This document shows, in pieces, positions 57,022 through 64,000 of a DNA stretch of 64,000 nucleotides. The first letter of the stretch is position 1. Each line of letters starts with the position of its first letter. Origin of the DNA: Dallia pectoralis. Taxonomy: Eukaryota > Chordata > Actinopteri > Esociformes > Umbridae. The translations under genes and the position numbers were made by a program. The notes below the pieces were generated by a model, which was not told where the DNA came from, did not search any database, and saw only the letters and a program-made list of their open reading frames with translations. Where the stretch lies: the NCBI GenBank assembly GCA_029465975.1, contig CM055745.1, positions 8,753,741-8,817,740 of the forward strand, given 5' to 3'.

Positions 57022-58378
57022 GGGCCCGTATTCATAAATAATCTAAAGAATCCTCTCAGAAATCTCTTATCTTAGAATAAAGCTTAAGAGCGATTCTGGG
57101 ACCGATCTGAGAGCAACTCTACAAGGAAAAGACAAAACTTTTATCTTAGTATGAGGCGGGGCTGACCCCATTGCTATGTGTCACAATCTTTGGAAACTGT
57201 GATTGGTTGGTTGTCCAAGAAGGAAGAAAATAGTGATTTTAAGTATAGGGTCTATTCTACGTCTTCACTCTGAAATTACATCTGTGATTTTTCCTATTTT
57301 ACCATTCTCATACACACACACACTATATGTGTATACAAATCCATTTTTATATTTACAATGCTTTTAACTTCCTATTCGATATTTGATTGGCTAAATGATT
57401 AAAATAGTTCTACTCTTCCAACTTGAACGTTTATGCTGTGGTACCTATTTCTATTAACATAAACGTCCTCATCTTCCGACGGTGCAATAATCTTTCGGAT
57501 GTGGGTTTCATCAATTACTCCGACAACAATTGTAGGAAGCCGGCTATATTCATAAATGAAGTTTTATTGATTCATCCAGATATATATTTATATAATATAT
57601 GAATGCCACGTAAGAATTGTGATGAGGTAATATTAGTAAGTGTTGTTTTCTAATAACTGTGCGCAACTTTAATTGGTTTTGGGGTTTGATATTCGCGGGA
57701 TTACTTAGAAGGTTCTTTTTGTGTTAGTTGGTTGGAGTTAGACATGGAAAAGAATGGAGCCATACAGTTTATAGACACCTAACTATCTCTTTTTGTTTAC
57801 TATTGTCGTATTTTCACTCCAATGTTGTTCAGTATTTTGATACGCTTGATACTTTGTGCCAATTATTATTTGTTACAAAGTTAAATTAAAAACGAAAAAA
57901 ACTTGATCGAATTGTCCTGTGGATTTATTAAGGGAATAGTTGAGTGTCAAACTAAGGCTAAACTAAACTCTTACACACAGATTACTTTCATTTCTGGCAC
58001 TATGGCATTTCTGCGCTGAGTCTGAGATGTTAGCACGTCTCTAATAAGATCAGTCCACAAACATGATCCCTGCACGAATCTAATATATAGCCTTATTTAC
58101 TCAATGTCATCCATTGGTCTGCAACATTTCTCCCTCTTCGTCTTTCTGCCATTTTCTCCTTTGCTAAAGAAACTCTTTAAGCCTCTTAAAAGTCCTCGTC
58201 CGTGCTCCTAACAATTTTGAACTTAAGACCCTTTTAAGGGTTAAGATGCTTTATGAATTACTATCTTTTACTTAGATTTTTCTAAATTTTAAGAGTAACG
58301 CCACAATTCTAAGAATTTTCTTAGAATTTGGACACTAGGAGCTACTTTTACCATTAAGATGTTTATGAATACGGGCCC
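57022..58378 (-). mobile_element. Harbinger-type transposon with GGGCCCGTATTCATAAA ends
   Basis: Both ends carry GGGCCCGTATTCATAA as inverted repeats, 1357 bp apart. On the minus strand remnants of a HARBI1-like transposase are visible, including VIDETHIRIIAPSED (near 57527-57480). The element has many stops and is inactive. No clear 3-bp target duplication was found (CCT before, TGA after). The inverse copy is at 62062-63436. Confidence 0.68.
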
Positions 58379-58500
58379 TGATATTTCCCCTGGGTATTGT
58401 TTTATTGTTTCTGGTTATAATGAGAGTTTGGTAATGCTTGCTCAGATTTCACTTTCCCACTATTAATGTACAACACAAACTGTCCAATGCTGCATTGAAA

Positions 58501-59000
58501 NNNNNNNNNNNNNNNNNNNNNNNNNNNNNNNNNNNNNNNNNNNNNNNNNNNNNNNNNNNNNNNNNNNNNNNNNNNNNNNNNNNNNNNNNNNNNNNNNNNN
58601 NNNNNNNNNNNNNNNNNNNNNNNNNNNNNNNNNNNNNNNNNNNNNNNNNNNNNNNNNNNNNNNNNNNNNNNNNNNNNNNNNNNNNNNNNNNNNNNNNNNN
58701 NNNNNNNNNNNNNNNNNNNNNNNNNNNNNNNNNNNNNNNNNNNNNNNNNNNNNNNNNNNNNNNNNNNNNNNNNNNNNNNNNNNNNNNNNNNNNNNNNNNN
58801 NNNNNNNNNNNNNNNNNNNNNNNNNNNNNNNNNNNNNNNNNNNNNNNNNNNNNNNNNNNNNNNNNNNNNNNNNNNNNNNNNNNNNNNNNNNNNNNNNNNN
58901 NNNNNNNNNNNNNNNNNNNNNNNNNNNNNNNNNNNNNNNNNNNNNNNNNNNNNNNNNNNNNNNNNNNNNNNNNNNNNNNNNNNNNNNNNNNNNNNNNNNN
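58501..59000. other. Assembly gap, 500 N
   Basis: Exactly 500 N; size unknown. Confidence 0.99.
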
Positions 59001-59074
59001 AAAGTCTGTAAGGGCTTAAAATGCTCTAAAGTAGAATGGATGAAATTACTACGTTACCATGACGATGCTGAAAC

Positions 59075-59385
59075 ATGTTGTGTGTATGTGTGGGCGGGAG
59101 TGAGTGTGTGTGTGTGGGCGGGGGTGAGTGTGTGTGTGTGTGTGCGTTGTGTGTGTGTGTGTGGGGGGTGTGAGGGGCGAGTGTGTGTGTGTGTGGGCGG
59201 GAGTGAGTGTGTGTGTGTGTGTGTGTGTGCGTTGTGTGTGTGGGGGAGGGGGAGTGTGTGTGTGTGGGGCGGGAGTAAGTGTTTGTGTGTGTGTGTGTGT
59301 GTGTGTGTGGGCGGGAGTGAGTGTGTGTGTGTGTATGTGGGGGAGTGTGGGGGGAGTGTGTGTGTGTGTGTGTGTGTGTGTAATA
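59075..59385. repeat. GTGTGTGTGGGCGGGAGTGA microsatellite
   Basis: GT-rich tract with GGGCGGGAGTGAG interruptions directly before an NLR exon. Histidine/threonine or valine/cysteine frames over it are artefacts. Confidence 0.88.
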
Positions 59386-59431
59386 CAGGTTGTGTGTCAC
59401 TGAATGACAGTCTGCTCCTCTTCTTCCACAG

Positions 59432-59478
59432 TCTGAATCATTGTGGAGAGAAGTGGTTGATATCAGGACTGAAGAAAT
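59432..59478 (+). CDS. Isolated 47-bp NLRC3-like linker exon
   Basis: Bounded by CTTCTTCCACAG and AAAT|GTAAGT. It encodes LNHCGEKWLISGLKK. A 47-bp exon with this HCGExWL...GLKK signature joins the last leucine-rich repeat to the C-terminal B30.2 domain in many fish NLRC3-like receptors. Neither LRR exons before it (N gap) nor a B30.2 exon after it are present, so it is orphaned. Identification is from exon size, splice phase and motif. Confidence 0.6.
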
Positions 59479-59499
59479 GTAAGTGATTTATTATACTGA

Positions 59500-59600
59500 A
59501 CATATAACTGTGTGTGTGCGCGTGTTTACGTGAGTGTGTTTACGTGTGTGTGTTTACGTGTACGTGTGTTTACGTGTGTGTGTGTGTGTATGAGGGGTGG
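59500..59600. repeat. GTGTGTTTACGTGTACGTGT microsatellite, short
   Basis: Same motif as the tract at 53770-54345, here in the intron after the NLR exon. Confidence 0.75.
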
Positions 59601-59689
59601 AAAGTGCCACTAAGAACTATCAAAGCTAACTAACGTTAAACGCTCTACACTGTGTCTGTAATGGTTCCAAAACCTCACATCGCCGTGAG

Positions 59690-60190
59690 ATAAACGTATA
59701 CATAGCGTCTGTATTGTTAAACGTCTGTATTGTTAAACGTGTACATAGCGTCTGTATTGTTAAACGTGTACATAGTGTCTGTATTGTTAAACGTGTACAT
59801 AGTGTCTGTATTGTTAAACGTGTACATAGCGTCTGTATTGTTAAAACGTGTGTATTGTTAAACGTGTACATAGTGTCTGTATTGTTAACATAGTGTCTGT
59901 GTAAACATAGCGTCTGTATTGTTAAACGTGTACATAGTGTCTGTATTGTTAAACGTGTACATAGTGTCTGTATTGTTAAACGTGTACATAGTGTCTGTAT
60001 TGTTAAACGTATTGTTAAACGTGTATAGTGTCTGTATTGTTAAACGTGTACATAGTGTCTGTATTGTTAAACGTGTACATAGTGTCTGTATTGTTAAACG
60101 TGTACATAGTGTCTGTATTGTTAACGTCGGCATATAGGTCTGTATTGTTAAACCTTTTGATTGTTAAAGTGTACATAGTGTCTGTATTGG
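59690..60190. repeat. 27-bp minisatellite, about 17 units
   Basis: Unit TCTGTATTGTTAAACGTGTA followed by CATAGTG. Some units are truncated (near 59720, 59845, 60005, 60140). The same repeat appears inverted at 63662-64000. Confidence 0.9.
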
Positions 60191-60853
60191 ATAGCTTTTT
60201 GAAAGCCAAGTTAATACGTGTTTATAAGCTGTGTTAATGTAGCCTACTATCTATTGCGCATATGCAAAAGTAGTTAAGGTAAATTGACCAGTAAGGATAT
60301 GGATACGTGTCTAGTATTTTGTACTGCTCGTGCAATGTCACATACCTTACAGCAGTAGTCCATTTTAATTAGACTATGAACTGGAATCTTTACTGTATTA
60401 CACCATAAATAACTTGAGGGTTAATGTCATGTCTTACAAGTTATGTATTGTCCCATTATTGATGTAACCCCATCCTGTTGTTAACTAAACTGTGTACAGT
60501 GTATTTTCAACTTAATAGCTAGTATTAAATGGTTGTGACGCTAAACATATTTGATATGACAGAATAGACTGGTGGGATTATGTTATTTCAAATTTGATCT
60601 TAATGTGTAATGTAATGTTCTCTTAGAAAGAGATTGCAAGTCTGTGATCCACAGTTAATGCTTTTTTATACATTACAGAAGTAGTCACTAATTCTTAACT
60701 GCTCTGGTGGGGACGTCCACTGATTATTCAGCAGAATTTGTTTGCATTTTCCTTTTTCAATAAACATTTGTCGTCTATGGATCTAAAACATCAGTATGGT
60801 TCATTCGGCACTTGTCTTGCCCTCTTGATCAGATAACACTTAAAACACACTAA
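60191..60853. other. AT-rich DNA, no gene seen
   Basis: No ORF above chance, no repeat and no RNA gene recognised. Confidence 0.5.
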
Positions 60854-61623
60854 TTAAAAATAGCTAGAATTTACATGGTTGTAGAGCAGGTTTAAACAGA
60901 ATTCTGTGCAGAAGTTGTATAATGTCGATATTTGCGTCATTATCCTGAGTGAAGTACACCACCTTTGGAGGTGAGGCCCTGATAGGATGCAGACACAATA
61001 GAGCTGGGAGGATTGCCCTGTGCTGTTGAACTGGTTTACAGCAGTAGGATAGCATCTTGCAGTTGATGGAGATTTGTGGGATGCACATCCAGGGCACGAA
61101 GCTCCCGTTCCACCACATCCCAAAGATGCTCTATTGGGTTGAGATCTGGTGACTCTGGGGGCCATTTCACTACAGTAAACTCATTGTCATGTTCAAGAAA
61201 CCAATTTGAAATGATTCGAGCTTTGTGACATGGTGCATTATCCTGCTGGAAGTAGCCATCAGAGGATGGGTACATGGTGGTCATAAAGGGATGGACATGG
61301 TCAGAAACAATGCTCAGGTAGGCCGTGGCATTTAAACAATGCTCAGTTGGCACTAAGAGGCATAAAGTGTGCCAAGAAAACATCCCCCACACCATTACAC
61401 CACCACCACCAGCCTGCACAGTGGTAACAAGGCCTGATGGATCCATGTTCTCATTCTGTTTACGCCAAATCCTATGGAAGGCCAAGTGGCTCAAAACGTG
61501 ACACACTTCGAGCGTTTCTTGTGGCTGATGACGTTCAAATCCAGTGTAAATTTGTGAAATACACGCGCTGAGATCGCCTGTTATTAGACGTGCGTTCTCC
61601 TCATGCCGTCCAAAGAGTGTCAA
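60854..61623 (-). pseudogene. Tc1-like transposase, DD36E-type, 5'-truncated
   Basis: A 195-codon minus-strand frame (61623-61036) contains QAGGGGVMVWGMFSW, then GYFQQDNAPCHKA with the second catalytic aspartate, and SPDLNPIEHLWD with the catalytic glutamate. Thirty-six residues lie between that D and E, so spacing is DD36E. Transposases of this family cut and paste the element at TA sites. The N-terminal DNA-binding domains and the first aspartate are absent. The reading continues with stops and a frame change toward 60854. It is unrelated in position to the Tc1 tails at 56722 and 63482. Confidence 0.78.
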
Positions 61624-61929
61624 AAGTGCATTTCACGCGATCACAACGCCTGTTCTACAACGCACGTTGTCTAATAAGGCGTTCAAAACGAGTGTAATGA
61701 TGTATTTTCACTTGATCTGTTCAAGTGTATGTACATGTTTTTTGCACTCGCTTACTTCAAGTGTAATGTCATTTTTACACTCGTCATTTACGCCTTGAAT
61801 TATAGGGCGCTCGTAATTGGTCGGTCTTTCTCAGATGCTCGTCGGACTTTGGCACCATTCATTTTTAAGTCTACAGCGCCTGCGTATTTTGAGAAGCTGT
61901 ATTACCTAGCCTATGTTTTTTAAATCCTT
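61624..61929. other. Single-copy DNA, no gene seen
   Basis: GC is higher than nearby. A 64-codon plus-strand frame at 61729-61923 has no recognisable feature. An inverted pair around GCGTTCAAAACG is short and unremarkable. Confidence 0.45.
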
Positions 61930-62061
61930 TTTTCCAATTTCAGTAACAGCATTGGACAGTTTGTGTTGTAGATTAATAGTGGGAAAGTGAAATCTGAGCA
62001 AGCATTGCCAAACTCTCATTTATAACCAAGAAACATTAAAACAATACCCAGGGAAATATCA

Positions 62062-63436
62062 GGGCCCGTATTCATAAAGAATCTTAATGGTAAAAGTAGC
62101 TCCTAGTGTCCAAATTCTAAGAAAATTCTTAGAATTGTGGGCATTTACTCTTAAAATTTAAGAAAAATCCTAGTAAAGATAAAAGTAATTCATAAAGCAT
62201 CTTAACCCTTAAAAGAGGTCTTAAGTTCAAAATTGTTAGGAGCACGGACGAGGACTTTTAAGAGGCTTAAGAGTTTCTTTAGCAAAGGAGAAAATGGCCG
62301 AAAGACGAAGAGGGAGAAGAAATGTGTTGCAGACAATGGATGACATTGAGTAAATAAGACGCTATATATTAGATCGTGCAGGGATCATGTTTGTGACTGA
62401 TCTTATTAGAGACGTGCTAACATCTCAGACACTGCGCAGAAATGCCATAGCGCCAGAAATGAAAGTAATCACAATGTAGACTTTAGTTTAGCCTTAGTTT
62501 GACGCTCAACTATTCCCTTAATAAATCCACAGGACAATTCGATCAACTTTTTTTCGTTTTTAATTTAACTTTGTAACAAATAATAATTGGCACAAAGTAT
62601 CAACGTATCAAAATACTGAACAACATTGGAGTGAAAATACGACTTAATAGTAAACAAAAAAGAGATAGTTAGGTGTCTATAAACTGTATGGCTCCATTCT
62701 TTTCCATGTCTAACTCCAACCAACTAACACAAAAGAACCTTCTAAGTAATCCCGCGAATATCAAACCCCAAAACCAATTAAAGTTGCGCACAGTTATTAG
62801 AAAACAACACTAATAGCCACCTCATCACAATTCTTACGTGGCATTCATATATATTATATAAATATATATCTGGATGAATCAATAAAACTGCATTTATGAA
62901 TATAGCCGGCTTCCCTGGTGTTGTCGGAGTAATTGATGAAACCCACATCCGAATTATTGCACCGTCGGAAGATGAGGACGTTTATGTTAATAGAAATAGG
63001 TACCACAGCATAAACGTTCAAGTTGGAAAGAGTAGAACTATTTTAATCATTTTAAGCCAATCAAATATCGAATAGGAAGTTAAAAGCATTGTAAATATAA
63101 AAATGGATTTGTATACACATATATATGTGTGTGTGTGTAAAATAGGAAATCACGGATGTAATTTCAGAGTGAAGACGTAGAATAGACCCTATACTTAAAA
63201 TCACTATTTTTTCCTTCTTGGACAACCAACCAATCACAGTTTTCAAAAGATTGTGACATACATAGCAATGGGGTCAGCCCCGCCTCCTCACTAAGATAAA
63301 AGTTTTTGTCTTTTCCTTACTCAGAGTTGCTCTCAGATCGGTCCCGAATCGCTCTTAAGCTAAGACTCCTACTGAAAAAGTTTTAAGATAAGAGTTTTCT
63401 GAGAGGATTCTTTAGATTCTTTATGAATACGGGCCC
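62062..63436 (+). mobile_element. Harbinger-type transposon, inverse copy
   Basis: GGGCCCGTATTCATAAAG to TTTATGAATACGGGCCC, 1375 bp. The plus strand shows transposase remnants in order: MAERRRGRRNVLQTMDDIE, DRAGIMFVTDLIRDVL, LRRNAIAPEMKVI, GFPGVVGVIDETHIRIIAPS, then YHSINVQV. The aspartate in IDETHI is the first DDE residue. Stops and internal deletions make it inactive; the catalytic end is missing. Confidence 0.72.
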
Positions 63437-63481
63437 AGGTGTATTAATGCAATTGTGTGTGTGTGTGTGTGTGTGGGGGGG

Positions 63482-63660
63482 GTTCACTGAAGACATTTGG
63501 GTTTAAGATCAAAAGATGAGTATGAGACAAAAGTTCAGAATTTCAGCTTTTATTTCCTGGTATTTACATCTAGATGTGTTAACAAATAATCTTTAAGTAA
63601 ATAACATTGAATAACTGCCCCAAGCCTGCGACTCCATCGACATCACCAAACTGTTGCATT
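63482..63660 (-). pseudogene. Tc1-like 3' end, inverse copy, truncated
   Basis: Mirror of 56745-56988: non-coding tail GGTATTTACATCTAGATGTG and the last transposase codons (ECNSLVMS), with a deletion near 63605. It is cut off by the 27-bp minisatellite. Confidence 0.6.
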
Positions 63661-63661
63661 C

Positions 63662-64000
63662 TTCAAATAAAGACACTGTACACTGCACAATACAGACACT
63701 ATGTACGTTTAACAATACAGACACTATGTACACGCTAACAATACAGACGCTATGTACACGTTTAAATAATACAGACACTATGTACACGTTTAACAATACA
63801 GACACTATGTACACCGTTTAACAATACAGACACTATGTACACGTTTAAACAAATACAGACACTATGTACACGTTTAATACAGACACTATGTACACGCTTA
63901 ATACAGACGCTAAGTGTACACGCTAACAATACAGTATTAATTATGTACACGTTTAACAATACAGACGCTATGTACACGTTTAACAATACAGACGCCACGT
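63662..64000. repeat. 27-bp minisatellite, inverted, runs to window end
   Basis: Units of CACTATGTACACGTTTAACA plus ATACAGA, reverse complement of the unit at 59690-60190, with many irregular units. The array continues past the window. Confidence 0.88.

Larger units (their letters stand above)
56722..58500. repeat. Inverted repeat D, left arm (partner 61930-63660)
   Basis: Tc1 tail, CA microsatellite, Harbinger element and 120 bp of flank, mirrored around an axis near 60200. The arms differ by scattered indels; the CA/TG microsatellite differs in length. Confidence 0.85.
61930..63660. repeat. Inverted repeat D, right arm
   Basis: Partner of 56722-58500. It ends at 63660, in the middle of the Tc1 C-terminal codons (CATTCTTC), where 27-bp repeats begin. 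Confidence 0.85.

Noticed and set aside
59040..59486. 148-codon ORF
   Set aside because: Mostly GT microsatellite; only its last 47 bp before the donor match an NLR exon, which is annotated alone.

Overview
This window is eukaryotic and most likely from a teleost fish. It holds a finTRIM-type RING/B-box/B30.2 gene with the family's exon sizes, short exons typical of fish NLRC3-like NLR genes, a Rex1/Babar-type LINE, Tc1 and Harbinger transposons, Ty3/gypsy pol, a tRNA-derived SINE, AT-rich spacers and many minisatellites. Nothing looks bacterial. Species cannot be set from the sequence alone.

The window is built from large inverted duplications. (A) 36646-45148 and 45191-53700 are near-identical arms around a 42-bp spacer; each carries a finTRIM gene reading outward, with a LINE and a solo LTR in its intron. 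(B) 5369-18511 and 18512-30644 are arms that meet inside a 32-bp satellite. They carry NLRC3-like exons, satellites, nested solo LTRs, a TIR transposon and gypsy pol. (C) 8-1714 is the inverse of 55008-56713 (finTRIM B30.2 end, 3' flank and a TTAA-type element). (D) 56722-58500 is the inverse of 61930-63660 (Tc1 tail, Harbinger element, flank). Two gaps of exactly 500 N lie at 30645-31144 and 58501-59000.

Sequence agreement falls on both sides of the first gap. From about 25 kb to 30644 the second arm of B becomes full of small indels compared with its clean partner. From 31145 to 36645 there is a third, noisy finTRIM copy. The simplest reading is that these are unpolished contig ends with fold-back or chimeric joins. 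Real palindromic duplication, as seen in young multigene immune regions, is not excluded for the cleaner arms.

Region by region: 1-1714 is a TTAA element, 3' flank and B30.2 fragment. 1850-2660 is a 54-bp minisatellite. 2698-6345 is retroelement debris on the minus strand (glycoprotein-like ORF, zinc-knuckle-like ORF, LTR candidates, gypsy integrase). 6400-9544 is a TIR transposon carrying a two-exon gene fragment and a 42-bp minisatellite. 9689-13300 is the NLRC3-like exon array. 13640-15225 is an 83-bp satellite. 15217-15875 is a LINE fragment. 15880-18511 is a 32-bp satellite with nested solo LTRs. 18512-30644 repeats all of this inverted. 31145-36645 is noisy. 36646-56713 is the finTRIM palindrome and the complete finTRIM locus. 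56722-64000 is Tc1 and Harbinger debris, one NLR exon and a 27-bp minisatellite.

The one gene that could be functional is the finTRIM at 47245-55333. It has an intact RING, B-boxes, coiled coil and splice sites and a perfect interferon-stimulated response element just upstream, but two apparent 1-bp deletions in its B30.2 exon. With the NLR exons, it marks this as a repeat-rich innate-immunity gene region.
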